A stretch of DNA of 46,121 nucleotides from Cymbomonas tetramitiformis (GCA_001247695.2 LGRX02025852.1:1-46121), one strand, 5' to 3'; positions 1-12,617 are shown, counted from the stretch's first letter. Made by a program: numbers and translations. The notes: generated from the sequence alone by a model not told the origin.

Positions 1-1034
1 CTCCATGATCTCCACAAGCCTCGGTGCCATCCTGCCTGCCTCGCCTGCCTCTCAGGAAGCCTGCGCAGACTGCTCATGCTGCATTCCCCCAGATTCCTGC
101 GTCCCGCCACCACGTCCCTCCTGCGTGCCATAGTCTGTATCCTCGTCCTCCCACGCTCTGTCCATCAGCGCCAACCTCTCCACCTCCTCCCGTCGAGCCG
201 CCCCCGATCCAGGTCCGGGCTCATGCCTCCTCCCACGCGCCCTCCACCAGCCCAGCGCCACCCACTTCCGGCCTGGCACCGCCCCACAGCCCGCCTGATG
301 ATCAGCCCTGCGGCCCCCCACGCGAGCGCAGAAGAAAGCAACCGGATCCACTTCTCCCACTCCACGGTACCGGCATGTGCCGCCTCTTCGTCCCCGTCCT
401 CGCCTCCATTTTTCATCCATCGCCATCTGCCTGCTCTCTTCCTTCTGGACTACGGGGACGGCCGCTGGGTGGATGTGGGGGATGGGGTTTGGCTGTCCCA
501 GTGGCGCCTTTCTGGCGGGCGCTGCCTCTTCGGGAGCGTCGTGGATGCGTCTGGCGCTGGCTCCCTTTCTTTTCCAGCACTGAAACTTGCTCTCCCTTCT
601 GGCTGGAGCCGCATGGCTGTTTCACTCGCTGGGGGATTGGTGATCATGGGCCACGATATGAGGTACTGGCACCTCGTTGTGAACGGGGACGGCCACTGGG
701 TGGATGTGGGTGATGGGGTGTGGCTGTTGCTGTGGTGTCTTTCTGGCGGATGCTGCCTTTCGAGGAATAAGGCAGACGAGTCTGCTTTCTTTGCAAGCAG
801 AGACATGGTGGGCTGAACGCCTCGCTCTGTGTCCTCCCTTGATCTCTGCTGGGAGTGGCTCGGTGCCCGCTTCTTGTTTATGCTTTCGTGCATCTTCCAT
901 TGTCCGTCCGTTGGTTTGCATTCATCGACCAAGAGATTCCATTCATCGACTATGAAGTACCGACTACTCCGACACCCGGGATTCAGCATGCGTTGAGTTG
1001 TGTGAAGTTGCACAGTCTTGCGTGTTTGGCAGTG

Positions 1035-1335
1035 ATTGGTACATCCATCCATCTATCCATACTGCATTGCATTTTATTTGAGATGTGCGCGCGTCGGTGG
1101 TATCTTTTCACGGCCCTGCCGTGCCCCAACACATTCCTTGAATGCTTCTCACATCCACTGGGATGATGGGCTGGCTTTTGTCGGTAGACGTCATGCCGTT
1201 GAGTGTGTGTGGCTTATCCTTGGACCGATGTTTTTAGCAACATATAGCCGCAGCAGATTGGCTGCACGATGTACCCACACCAGGGATCAGAGGATTCAGC
1301 AAACACTTCGGGACACTTATTTTAACTCCCGTCTA
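1035..1335 (+). repeat. Dispersed intron repeat, copy A
   Basis: This segment contains the landmarks CACATCCACTGGGATGATG, then GCTTATCCTTGGACCGAT, then CACCAGGGATCAGAGGATTC. The same landmarks in the same order recur at 5.4-5.6 kb, partly at 5.2-5.4 kb, and the first half again at 6.5-6.7 kb. The copies are diverged and no terminal repeats or target duplications were found, so the element class is unknown. Confidence 0.65.
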
Positions 1336-1732
1336 GCCTCCCTGGGTCACCGGTTCATTGAACAAGAAGGGGTGGCAGAGGGGCTCCAGTGGCAGTCAGG
1401 TCCAGTCATAAGTCTGTGTCCAGGTACCACGGGAATGGTCGCTCTCCTTCACTCTTCCATTTCCATCTCGGCTCACAACTAATCCCACTCTCCCCTGTTT
1501 CCCCTGCCCGGCTGCCAATGGAGGCAAGCCCAGTGCAAGCAGGCACGCCATGTCCAGCTGCGCTGCCTTGCTGCGGCAGCTTACCGCAAATCCGCTCTGG
1601 CTGCTCGGGCTCCACCCCAAATCTCGTGGCCTTGTCCGAAGTGGCCCCCGCAACAGAGCCCTTAATTCCTCCCATGTGAAAGTCGCCCATCAGCATCGCT
1701 CTTGGGTTGAAGCCCGCATGCTCTTTTTCTCT

Positions 1733-2037
1733 CCTCCGATCCATCCTCCGGTTGTCGTGACAGCGTCCTCTGATCCATCCTCCGGTTGTCGTGGCATCCC
1801 CTCCGATCCATCCTCCGGTTGTCGTGGCAACGCCCTCCGATCCATCCTCGGGTTGTAGTGGCAGCGTCCTCCGATCCATCCTCCGGTTGTCGTCGGCGTC
1901 CTCCGATCCATCCTCCGGATGTCGTGGCAGCGTCCTCTGATCCATCCTCCGGTTGTCGTGGCGGCGTCCTCCGATCCATCCTCCGGATGTCGTGGCAGAG
2001 TCCTCTGATCCATCCTCCGGTTGTAGTGGCAGCGGAG
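1733..2037. repeat. Minisatellite, 33-36 bp unit
   Basis: About eight to nine imperfect head-to-tail copies of a unit built on GATCCATCCTCCGGTTGTCG followed by TGGCAGCGTCCTC. Spacings of 33 and 34 bases were measured between the first copies. The array opens long frames on both strands that translate into repetitive peptides; these are composition artefacts and are not annotated as genes. Confidence 0.9.
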
Positions 2038-2457
2038 TAGGGTTTTGATAGGATATTGGTGGCATTGTACCTTGATCAAATTTAGGCAACACCCTCCTCC
2101 AACCATAACACAAAGCGGTAGCACTGGCTTGCCTTGCCTCCTCCTCCTCCGGCCACTAATTTTACTCGATAATGCCAATTGGCTGAAGCGTGGCGACCAC
2201 CCCAAATACCCCCAAGGGGAAAAAGAAGGTTTAACCTCGCAGAAGTATCCATCTCTGTGGGAAAATTGTGAGAGCTGCCTATCTGTGAGCTCTGCTGCTT
2301 TCCTCGGAACATAGTGTTGCCAGTTATTGCAGAGTGTCATTCTCTTTCTATTTCCGCGGATGATTTAATGGTACAGAAAGCATGCAGGTTTTTGCGGGTA
2401 GTGTTTAAGAATGTCAAGAAGCAGCCTATTATGACGACGCGTTTGTCATATCTACAG

Positions 2458-5400
2458 GTACGAGCGCGTGATGCTGACATTGCCGAGCTCGAGCAGGAGC
2501 TGCTGAAGATCCGAGAGATGAAGCTTAGGCTGCATGGCAGCTCCCACGGGGAGAAAGGCAGCATGCAGGGTGACGATGCAGTGCATGACAAGGTGGCAGA
2601 GGCACAGGATCAGGTGCGGTGGGGGTGACTTGCCAGCAGCCTAAAGCCTGGTGGGGACCTGGTAGCTGACCCGCTCTTTGTTGTGGGTGTGATCACGCAT
2701 ACTGGTGTGAATGTCTGACATCAAATCCGGAATGCCGGGCGGTGTGGCATTTCTCCAGGTACGGTTGCGCGACGTGGAGATTGAGAGGTTGATCAAACAG
2801 CTGGCAGTGCAAGGTGGCCCCCAGAAGGGCTCGGGGGGTCCTGCAGAGGGCGAGCTGGTGCGCAAGATGCAGGCTCTCGAAGCCGAAGTGCAAGCACGGG
2901 AAGCGGAAATTGAGCGCCTGGTGCAGCAGCTGGCAATGCAAGGCTCCGGCAATGCTGAATCCGGGCTTCCAGGGAAAGTGCTGGCAGAGATGGAGGAGAA
3001 GGTGCGAAGAAGCATCGCCAGTGTTTGCCATAGCCAGTTCGATAGGTCAGCATCCGGACACGGTTTGCCTTCTCCTGGGAGTTGCGCGCGAACGGGTCTC
3101 AGCTGTCTGCGAGCTACCACACGTGTGCGGTCTGACGGCGCTCTCGTGGCGTTCACAGGTGCGTGTTCGTGACGCGGAGATCGAACGGCTCATCGTGCAG
3201 CTGGGCACGAAAGGATCGGTGCCCCACGAGCCACCGCCGCTGGGATCCGAGATCGGGGTGCCCGAAGCAGAGCAGCTACTCAGGGGAATGCTTCAGGAGA
3301 CGGAGGAGAAGGTGCGAGCGCGCGACAAGGAGATAGAGCGGCTCATCAAACAGCTTGTTGGTCGGGATGACACACTGCACGCGGCTGACAACGCTGACTG
3401 GAGCGGGAAGCTGGCGGAGACGGAGGCCATGGTAAGGACGCGGGAAGCGGAGATTGAGGAGCTGGTGTACAAACAGGGGATGCTAGAGGAAGTTGTGAGA
3501 ACGAAGGATTTGGAGATCGGGAGCTTACAGAGAGATCTCGAGGAGTACCGCCAGACCCGGGATCCGCCGGCGCCTGCTTCGTCATCCCAGGTGGCGCCCG
3601 CGCGGAGGCGCTCTGTACCAGTGTCGGGTTTTTTCTCGCGCAGCGAGGCGGGATGCAGCGGAGCGGTCCACTGTCCCAGGGACACGTCGGACGCGGTGCA
3701 GCTTGTTTGTTTGTGCGGCTCGTGGTTGCGTCAGGCATGCGGCGCCGGGAAGCTATGCGGCTCACCTGCTGGAGTGACGTCTTGAGTTCGGATCGCAAAC
3801 CGCTTCTATAGGACGTTTTCCCCTGTGATGTATCAACTGTGGGGCCTTGTTTCCCACCCGCACGTGGATTCCGCTCTCCGGCATTCCGACTCGCTGTGGC
3901 ACAATAGGTGTATGCTTGGAATGTGGCCAAAGTGGGCGTGAGACGGGCTATGCGAGTGACATGGGTGGTGCTCCTCCTTCGGCAGCGGGAGCAGGAGGCG
4001 CGCGTAAGGCAGCTGAAGCACCAGCTGGCCGAGATGGAAGATTCGGCAGACGCCGAAGCTGTGCGGGTGAAGAAGCTGAAGGAAGAGCTCGAAGAGATGG
4101 AGGATAAGGTAGGCGCGGGAGCCTCAGAGAGGCCGAGGCGGCGCCCACAGCTTCCACGTGGCTTCCTGTCACAGGGCGCTGGTACTCCCTGGAACACTGG
4201 ACACTCTGAGCCGCCCCTCCAAAGTTGTCAAGCCTCTGGGCTCGGAATTGCGGAGCTCCTAAGCCTCATGCCTCAGTGCGGTGACGGGGCGGATGACCAC
4301 GCAGTGCCATTTTCTGACCGGTTCACATCTGTGATGCATCTCCTCCTGGCCCATTTCAGCACTGCTTGACCGACTTCACATTTATGTACTGCGGCCATCG
4401 AACTTCAGCGGGTCAAGACAACATGGGTGGAGGGGCTCGCCCTGTCCGCAGGTCCGTGCGCGTGACGTGGAGATCGAGCGGCTGGTCAAGCAGGCAGCTG
4501 CAGGCACTCTGCTGGCGGTACACCCGCAGGAGAACTCTTCAAACCCCAAGGACAGCCATCGCGAGGCGCAGCTGGTGTCCCAGGTGGCGGAGATGCGGGT
4601 GAAGCTGAAGGAGAAGGCCAAGGAGCTGGAAGAGGCGCAAGCGAAGCTGCGCGAAGCTGAAGAGGATCCGGGCACCCCGCGCACCCGCATTGGCTTCGGC
4701 CTCAGCGCCCTCGAGAAGCAGCTGAAGGCAGCGAAGAAGGACAACGAGCGGCTGCGGGCTGAGCTGGATCAGGTGTCCATGCGGTCCGAGCTGGAGCATG
4801 TGTCCAAACGAGTGCAGCACCTAGAGGCAGGCGCGCCACCAGAGGGCGACGCGCTGGGAGGGGAGAAGGCCGTAGAACAGGTGCACTGCCACGCCCTTCG
4901 CATCCCAGGTCCGGATGTGGGAACGCCTGAGAAGTCCGGGAAGTTGTGCATTAAGCTTGGTGCCCGGTGGACACCCAATGGAGCGTGTTGAGGGAGGGGG
5001 GGCGATGGGGTATTTGGGGCACGGAGAAAGGAGCGAACGGAGACCCCTAAGAGCGGAGCGATCGAGGAGCAGCTGTCAAACATAAGCCAAGATCTCAGCC
5101 ATTTGAGGTGACGCCTGTGTGGCCCTGGGTGACCTTTGCGGCGGAGGAGAGGCCTGTCGTGGGACCAAGGGGGGCAAGCTCCGTCAGTGCTTCCTGGGGT
5201 GTGCGATGGCTTATCCTTGGACCGATCTCTCTGGCAGCAGACAGCCCCAGTGTCCTGAGAGAGAGAGTGTGGCTTATTCTTGGACCGATTCCTATGGCAC
5301 CATGTAGCCACAGAAAATCGGCTGCACCCACACCAGGGATCAAAGGATTCAGCACGCACTTCCGGGCACTTATTCAACACTGTCTTGCCTCCCTGATATA

Positions 5401-8263
5401 CAGCTGTAAGGTTCTTGAATGCTTCTCACATCCACTGGGACGATGGTGGGCTGGCTTTTGTCAGCGGGCCTCATGCCGCTCAGTGTGTGTGCTTATCCTT
5501 GGGACCGACTCCTTTGGCATCCCGTAGCCGCAGAAGACCGGCTGAACTATGTACCCACGCCAGGGATCAAAGGATTCAGCACACACTTCGGGACACTTAT
5601 CCGGATTCTCTGGAGCTCACTAGTGAAGAATGGGACCCCCTAAGCCTTACTGAGCCACCCGAGCCCCTCTGCATCCGCACCGCCGGTGCACTGCTGCCGT
5701 GTGCCTGAAGCCGGTTCATCCCTGCTCCCCGAGCTGCGCTAGCCATCTCCCCACCACCAAGCCTACGCGCAGGACCCCCCCTCTGCTCCCTGAGCCTCAC
5801 TGGGCCATCTGAGCCCCTCTGCGGCTGCCCTGCCGGTGCACCGCTGCTGTGTCTCTGAAGCCGGCTCACCTCCGCCACTCGAGCCATCTCTTGACCACCA
5901 AGCCCACGCTTGGGACTACCCCTCTGCCCCCTACCCGCCCTAGAGCCTGGTCTCAAGAGAGCTTGCCCACCCACGACACAGCCGGAATCCCCAAGGGCTG
6001 TCCCAAGGGGCTGAGAATGGTAAACTGGGTTGCCCTCATCCGAACCTGTGCCCCCGCCATCGACTTGCGCTTGCCACCCTCGACCCCCAGCGCCAACTTC
6101 ACGTGACTGAAGCCCTTCCACTGAATGCCTTGCGAGGAAGCTGTGAACTTGAGCAATGAGCTCCACACTTGCCCTACAACTGTCATGCCGCACTGTTCCT
6201 TCTTGGGGTCCCATCCCCACAGTTGCCTGTGTGTCCCAAGCCCTTCCGGTGGCCGATAGTTTACCAACCGGTCGTCGCCTTCCCGCTCAGTGTGTGTGTG
6301 TGTGTGCGTGTGGGGAGCACTTAGGTGCCCGCATGTTTCCTTTTTTTGACATGGGGTGTCCATGCTGTGTGGTGTGACTGCATTCATGACATAACCATGG
6401 ACCAACAGGTCCCATCCATCGACCGGGAGCCACTGGGGGGCATGCCAGCAGGGTCCGCTTACTCCGTAACCCAGAGACCAACAATTGTTTGGCGACGATC
6501 GGTCACATCGTATCATCTTTCCATGCTGCTTTGCATTTGGGTTGGGAATATGTATGCGTTTGTGGTATCTTGTCACGGCCCCGCCCTGCTCTTGATTTGC
6601 TTTTCACATCCACTGGGATGATGGTGGGCTGGCTTTTGTTGGCCGATCTCATGCCATTCAGTGTGTGCGTGTGGTATCTTGGTTTTGTGGCCCTGCTCTG
6701 TGCCTGCATGCTTTTATTATCCACGAGCGCGTGGGGCTAGCTTTGTTTGGCGTGCCTTGCAATGTGGCATTGTGGGGATGAGTTAATTCGGGCTGCGCCG
6801 GGCTCGTGTGTAGCAGCAATGGATTCCCACTGCGTGACCTTTCATGTTTTGTGTTTCTACGTGTGAAAGAAGCTCGTCAGTCCCCTGTGTTGCCGACACC
6901 CTACTGACGTGGTAGGGTGCCCTCGGAACAGGGTGGAGCTGCAGCAGACGCAGGCCACCCCGAGTGCCAAATCACCAAAAGAGGGCCGTACTGGCACACC
7001 GACCACCCCTGCAGAGAAATTCAGTGAACTACTCTACGTGTGCGCAGATGTCATGGCCTCCCCACCGCCGCAATTCACGCCGCCTCCGCCTCCACCGCCA
7101 TCATCACCGAAGGCTCCCGGGGGCTCAGAGCGTCTCACCCCATTCTACATGACCCTCGAGGAGGTCCAGCCCCGCCCTTGCCTCATCCCTTCCATCCTTC
7201 AAGTGCGATGGGCTTCGTTTTGTCGCAATGATGAAGGTCTGAATTTGTGGGGTGCCGTACCTGGACTGATACCATTGCACACACTTTCAGCGAAATCAGC
7301 ATCATGCTCGTGCGCCCCCCTGCGAGGATTCAGAACATCAGGCTGTAGCATATTGGCCCCGACCATGACAGCCCAATCAGCACTGAGCACTGGGCGCCTC
7401 TTGCAGAGCGCCAAATTACCCTTTCAGGATGGCATAAGCAGACATGCTTTCCATGTAGGAAGGAGCGCAGGTGCATGTAGGGGGTGGGGGACAGGGGCTT
7501 GCGCATGCAGACCACACCAAATGGTTCAGTTCCCTCCCAACAGCCCAGGATGACCTCCGATGCTGCAGATGAATTAGGTCCATGCGGATACATGCATGGT
7601 AAAGTGAGTGCGCGTTTTTCTAGGCAAAGCCACGGGGAATTGTTGTGACGTTTTGGCTTTGTACTCTGGCTGATTGCTGCAGGAGGAGAAGCAGCCAGAA
7701 ACGCCACCAACAACTTTCGTGGATAAGCTGCACTTGTTCGGGCAGAAGTCGGCATCGGAAAAGCCGAAAGTTGCGCCCGTACCCAGTCCTGAGCTTGAGC
7801 CAATCTCAGATGCACGAATTGCGGGCCTGGACAAGTCGCTTGTCGATCCAGACAAAAACCCACAAGGGAGCGCAGCAGAGTCGTCTGAGGAAGATGCGAC
7901 TCCAAGGCGCCGTCGCAAAACGGAGAGGTCGGCGTTCTCCTCCAAGTCTCTAACAGGTATGCTGCACAGAATGGATGGTATGCATTCTTTTCCGTATGAA
8001 AACATGCAAGTGCATGTTAATACATGTTCCCCCCCACTTGGATTGTGGCATCGGCACTTTGGTTATACCCAAGCTAAATAGCAACTATCAATTCCACTGC
8101 CAACTTCCTGGTGGTTTGCCTGCATGCAAATATTGTAGCACCTATTGTGACTTGCTTTCGACAGTTGAGTTGTTATGCTGTCCTTTTCCCAGGTACTGAT
8201 GATTCTTTGAAGAAGTTCAGAAGGCAGCGCTGGCGTAGTAGGATCACTGGGGGAAGATACTAA
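2458..8263 (+). CDS. Long coiled-coil protein, 3' part of gene, multi-exon
   Basis: Not recognised as a named gene. Exons read from AG|..|GT borders and unbroken frame: 2458-2613, 2759-3001, 3159-3590, 3986-4108, 4452-4880, about 6945-7163 (or to 7202), 7683-7956 and 8193-8263 (stop TAA). All borders except the last intron (phase 1) are phase 0. The first five exons encode alpha-helical, charged heptad sequence built from a repeated module, VRxRDxEIERLxxQL, typical of a rod-like coiled coil. The sixth exon is proline-rich with a poly-Pro run. The last two give a Ser/Pro/acidic then basic tail (RRRRK; KKFRRQRWRSR) that could bind nucleic acid or carry a nuclear signal. The 5' end is missing or unidentified, so there is no start codon. 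The 2-kb intron after 4880 is filled with dispersed repeats. It could be a cytoskeletal, centrosomal or tethering protein; the sequence does not decide. Confidence 0.75.
5200..5610 (+). repeat. Dispersed intron repeat, copies B and C
   Basis: Two further copies of the family seen at 1.0-1.3 kb lie in tandem. A truncated copy at about 5205-5375 carries the TTATCCTTGGACCGAT and CACCAGGGATCAAAGGATTC landmarks. A fuller copy at about 5409-5605 begins at CTTGAATGCTTCTCACATCC. Both lie in the long intron between the fifth and sixth exons of the coiled-coil gene. Confidence 0.65.
5636..5930 (+). repeat. Diverged tandem duplication, about 150 bp
   Basis: Two adjacent segments, starting near 5639 and 5788, share the order GAGCCCCTCTGC, GCCGGTGCAC, CTGAAGCCGG and ACCACCAAGCC. 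The copies are clearly diverged. They lie in the same long intron of the coiled-coil gene; no coding role is visible. Confidence 0.6.
6290..6312 (+). repeat. TG dinucleotide microsatellite
   Basis: A short (TG)n tract interrupted by one C lies in the long intron of the coiled-coil gene. Nothing else is visible in it. Confidence 0.9.
6495..6695 (+). repeat. Dispersed intron repeat, copy D (5' half)
   Basis: This copy shares with 1035-1200 the sequence around TCACGGCCC, the CACATCCACTGGGATGATG landmark and the following TCATGCC..TTCAGTGTGTG. The second half of the family (the CACCAGGGATC part) is missing. Confidence 0.55.
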
Positions 8264-10833
8264 GCCGCTACTATTTTAACATCGATGGAATGTAGAGAAC
8301 ACTGCATAAATGTGCACTTGACTGCCCTGCTTATATGCGCAGTTGACTACCCCATTTCCCCCCGTAATCCACTATCGATCCCCTCTCTTGCCGCGATATG
8401 TACTTGGGATGGGTTTTGTATGTTCTAGAGTTTTTGTTGTGAATTCTTGTACACAACATGTACTAATGGTATCAATTATAGAATTTCTTGCTTTTTGCAA
8501 AGTATGACAAAGTATGCAGAATGCAGAATACTTACAGAATGTGGTAAATCGTGTCTATGTTGCGATGTCAGTATTCGATGCGACTTTCCCGATACGTTAG
8601 TCTCATAAAGAATTGGCCAAATAGTACTCCAATCTTTAAGATTCCCAGCAGGTCAAGTTTATGTGCTTTTGAGATTGCGCTTTGAATGATACGACTGTGC
8701 GTGAACGGCGGTACTGGGATTTGATCGTTCACCCACTCAGGTCATAAACCTGAGTGACAGTACAAAATACTGCAAGCATTGAAGCTTCAGAGTGTAAAAA
8801 CCGGCTTGAAAGAATAATACTACTTGATTATCACTACTTCGATTTACCATTGCGCGAGTTTATGACCGCTTTCAGTCTGCTACACAGCATCCCAACTGTT
8901 ACACGCATCACGCCCAACGCCGCAGGTGAACGACGCACGAAGGCAGGTGGCTGAAGGTAGTGGGCGCAATAACCAGTTGCTCGAGCGCTGATGTTCAAAT
9001 AACTAGATTTTAGTAGAAATGGCTGGGACGACTGCCTACGGGGAAGGCAGAAGCAACCACACGAAAACGCTAAAACGAAAGTTGTGCTTCGAAATATTTT
9101 CAACGGTGCATCTTCTTACAACCGGCAATTCTGCTGACAGCAGGCGCATCTATTCAGCACAACCAGCGTTTTTCGTCGAAATCTTCAACTTGCTTTCTCC
9201 GGAGTTCTAATGTACCTTCTGCTGCGGTTTAAAGTTCAAAGGTTACCCTGCAGAACAAGAAACACACGACCTTTGAAACGCGCGTTAGCTCGATATGAAA
9301 ATCAACGCTGTTGCTTTCCCCATTGCTGATCACATGCTCGAGCAACAGTCCTATCCGCTACGGTGCTGCTCTATTCCACATGCCTAACGAAAGCGCAACA
9401 AATTGTTATGCAGCAGGTCAACGAACACATCATGCGAACATGTCAGTACGGTAAACTGGATTAGGAATACCCGCCCAATTTAGAAAATAACGCACGATCG
9501 GTGGCACGGCCTTTGATGACGAATCTGGGGATAATCCGCGCTCCAGGGGAATCCCCAGTTGCCCTGTCACTATACGGTATACACAAATGCAGTAGGTTAT
9601 TCATTTGGAACATCCTCGCATTTCACCGAGATTATCTTACACCATTCACACGGTCGGTCGGGGGGAAATTCCCTGTGTCGTTATTGTCGTTCGCTTTTGG
9701 GTGACAACCCTCACATTCCTTCGTGCGTTATCACGGCATGCCCGAGCTTGGGGGAGCCACTACGTGCCCTGGTCGCAGTTGTGCTTGGTGGTCGAATAAC
9801 GTTCCCGACATCGTGTGTCCTGCGTCGTGGCCAGTCACACCCCTTCACACTCCATCGTGGAATGATGGTACTCACACGTGCTTCTCTGACATCTACTTTT
9901 GCACTTGATCGTCCGCCGTTGTCGATATACTACTCACGGATGGCCGTGCGCGGTCGCAAATGGTCGTAGTATGGGCAAGTGCGAGTGCCCTACCGTGCTT
10001 GCTATATATGATCGAAGATATGCTAATAATCGATGGATCGTTGTCACTATGCCACTGATTTTGAAAAAGCCAGTTTCTCTTTCACGACCTGACCAATGGA
10101 AAAGTGCAGCAATGCTGCGGTAGACAAGATGTGCGCTATCCGGGCAATAATATATATCAACAAAGTATTAGCTTATTTCTAAACAAAACAGTTGCACCGC
10201 GCGTGCGATTACAATTTTCGCGGTGGGTTTGGACAAACACTGCTCTAGGGGGGGGGGAATACGGACAAGAGTTTTGCCCCCTAGCAGAACATCTTAACAC
10301 CTCGGGGGGGTTAAAACGCCACTCCCCCCACCCCCGCTTAACAGCATGCCTTTTCCTCTAGCAGCACGCTTCAACGCCTAAGGGGATTAGTCTCGCACCC
10401 CCCCACATTTAGCCGATGTGCTATGAGAACTGTGGAGTGCACTTTGACTGATTCCCAACCAAATTAATCATCGACAACTCATCCCAGTATTGTTGCTACG
10501 GCCACATAAATGCTCTTTGTGAAGTTCATCTGCAGTGAACAACACGTCAGATGGAGAGAGCTGCATTTAGCTCCGGCTCGTTGATTATAATATTGTGTCC
10601 ACGATCTGAAATATCCACTCAAAGTTTTCTTCGCTGTTTGTCGGATTGCAGGTTACCCTTTTCCCTTTTCCCCGTTGACTGCAAGTCATGCGGGATACGT
10701 GTTCACTATACGACCATCTGGCCCGTAATTCCACGCTGAGAGACATCGGAATACAGTTTGGGTGCATGGATCTATTCGAAGTGATCCTGAGTAAAAGGGT
10801 TACTTCTGTGGCCAAATCTACCCATTACGGATA
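8264..10833. other. No recognisable gene (3' UTR, intergenic)
   Basis: The first few hundred bases after the TAA at 8261 are probably 3' UTR of the coiled-coil gene. The rest is lower in GC than the flanking exons and has only short open frames with no family resemblance. About 10245-10420 alternates G-runs (nine or more G at about 10245) and C-runs, with CTAGGGG/CCCCTAG pairs that could fold. Nothing else was supported. Confidence 0.5.
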
Positions 10834-11429
10834 TCACAAGGGTTCGACAACTTGGCGTCCGAGACTGCGAAGCGCCCCAGCAGCGTTGTTGCGGGTTTCC
10901 TCGTTACCGAGAAGCAGCTGCCTGAGAGGAGTGACTGCGCCCATCTCCACTATACAAGCTGCTTTCTCGGCGTCTAGTGAAAGATTCCACAGCGCTCCCG
11001 CTGCATTTTCTGCGACTTCCTCGTCATCGCAAGATAGCAGCCCAACGATCGGCTCTATGCCCCGTGCGCGCACAATACTATTTCGTATATCCTTATCAAT
11101 CGCTAAGCTCCGCAGGGAACCGACAGCATGAAGTTTGGCATCAATGTCTCCTTCTTGCAGCAAGGCGATAAGCAGTGGAATAGCTCCAGCTTGCCCAACT
11201 TTTTGCTTATGGTCAAGCTCAAGCGCAAGCAGCCACAAGGTTCCAGCCGCACTTTCTTTTGCCTTAGCGCTCCCCACTTGCAGCAAATTGACAAGGGGCG
11301 CAATTCCTTGTGCGTTGGCGATAGCTGTTTTATATTCTTTATCAAGAGCTAGATTGAATAATGCTTCTGCAGCAGATTGTTGTTGAACTTCGTTTCCGTC
11401 GTGCAAGACTTTGATGAGCCGTTCACAAC
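10834..11429 (-). CDS. Armadillo-repeat protein, terminal exon
   Basis: The exon starts after a TGTCCAG acceptor at 11430 with two bases of a split codon and runs about 198 codons to TGA at 10834-10836. It encodes roughly five armadillo repeats. The repeated signatures are AAGTLWLLAL, AVGSLRSLAI and AAGALWNLSL on the second helices, with GI/GAI..LV.LL segments between them. Armadillo repeats form a right-handed superhelix that binds peptides or other proteins; plant members act in vacuole attachment, transport and ubiquitin signalling, but repeats alone do not say which. The protein ends directly after the last repeat. No upstream exon was recognised in 11.43-12.5 kb, so the 5' part may lie beyond a long intron or have been displaced by the repeat block next door. 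Confidence 0.8.
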
Positions 11430-12532
11430 CTGGACACAATCACAAGCTTGCCTGATTTCATATATATTTTAAATCAAAGCCACGGCTAAAGCAAATCCAC
11501 ACTGTTTATTTCGCTTTCGCACGGACATCCAACGCCCGCTCTGGCCATAGGCACAAGAGGTTCCATACTGGCGCTGGCTTTGGTTAGCAGAACACGTGGA
11601 TACCAGTCGTGCAGATTCTGAAAAGAGACTTCTTGGGCAACAGATTTGAATCCCAAACGCTAATTATTTGAGGGCCAAATTTTGTGATCAAGCTGCGCGG
11701 TCGTTCGTTATCACGTGCTTCATAATTCTGGGTTGGGTCAAGTTAAAGGAGAATGGCGTCCCCCAAGGTCGGAGGCGTTGTTACACAGCACATATTGAAA
11801 CTTCGAGTCAAAGCGTTTCCAGGGGAACGCCAGCAGCGCCATGAGGAAACTACCTGTCTGCATCGGGACTTTGTGACAATATTTTTTCCACAGCAGTTTC
11901 CTGGATTCCGAGCTGCGCAACTTGCGTTCGCCAACAGTGAAAGGAACCACTTCTTGCGAGATAGTTATACGAACACTTTCCGTATCAAAGGTATTGAGAT
12001 GATGTCGCGCAAAAAATTGCGGAAATCGTTCGCTACAATGAATACAAGTTAAAAAATGCCGGAAAGCACTTCTTGTGCGAGCCTCTCGGTTGCTAGAGAA
12101 TCGCGTGTAATCGGCCGTTTGACCTGTGACACAAATTTGCAGGTTACATGTTCCTACACTACCATACCTTCGAATCTATCGCGTAACGTATCTCTTAATT
12201 ACGACGCTTTCACTGTCCAAAGAGCATTCTTGCGTTGTTTCATATCAGGGTTTCAGGGGAGTGCACCACTCCAGGGGCTTGCAAAGCCACGCTGTGGACT
12301 TATTTCGCGTGATAAAGTCATGACAGCAAACATCCAGGTGCCTCGGTATGCAATACAATTGTTATAGAGCTCTAGTCTGTTGGTGTTTCACCGATTTACA
12401 CGATCAAAAAAATAGTTTTGTCTTGTTGCTAGTTTTGTCTTATTACCGAAACCTCTATCAGGGTTTGGGCGTCAAGGTCCCTCCAATTTTCTTTTCTTTT
12501 ATTTTTTCTTCGCCTCCCCACAAATCGAATGG
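11430..12532. other. No recognisable gene; possible 5' intron of the armadillo gene
   Basis: Only short open frames without family resemblance were seen on either strand. The stretch directly upstream of the armadillo exon ends in a usable polypyrimidine/AG acceptor, so at least its beginning is probably intron. No repeat or mobile-element end was found until the LTR-like fragment at 12533. Confidence 0.45.
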
Positions 12533-12617
12533 TTATGTGACGCACCTACCCTACGGACCCCCCTAGCTACCCTAGCTACCCAATAATCACACCTGTAAAG
12601 CAAGATGCATGTCACGG
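12533..12617 (+). repeat. 85-bp fragment shared with 22034-22118
   Basis: An 85-base segment containing CCTACGGACCCCCCTAGC and ending GCATGTCACGGA is repeated at 22034-22118 with only a couple of differences. The flanks differ on both sides. It looks like a truncated piece of an LTR or other retroelement end; no second terminus was found here. Confidence 0.7.

Larger units (their letters stand above)
1..2457. other. Repeat-rich, no confident gene; probably 5' introns/upstream of the coiled-coil gene
   Basis: No exon could be fixed here. The first 370 bases hold a Pro/Ser-rich open frame on the plus strand that could be an exon (a GT donor follows at about 365), but low-complexity C-rich DNA opens such frames by chance. 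A 75-80 bp segment at about 465-545 recurs in diverged form at about 693-770. A minisatellite and a copy of a dispersed intron repeat, annotated separately, fill much of the rest. If the coiled-coil gene starts inside the window, its 5' exons must lie here. Confidence 0.4.

Noticed and set aside
24..816. Two overlapping plus-strand frames of 229 and 246 codons as real genes
   Set aside because: Low-complexity C-rich sequence with Pro/Ser/Arg peptides in several frames at once, and an internal repeat; no domain and no conserved start context.
1406..2340. Minus-strand frames rich in repeated GWIGG and RRMD peptides
   Set aside because: They are translations of the 33-36 bp minisatellite; all frames across it are open.
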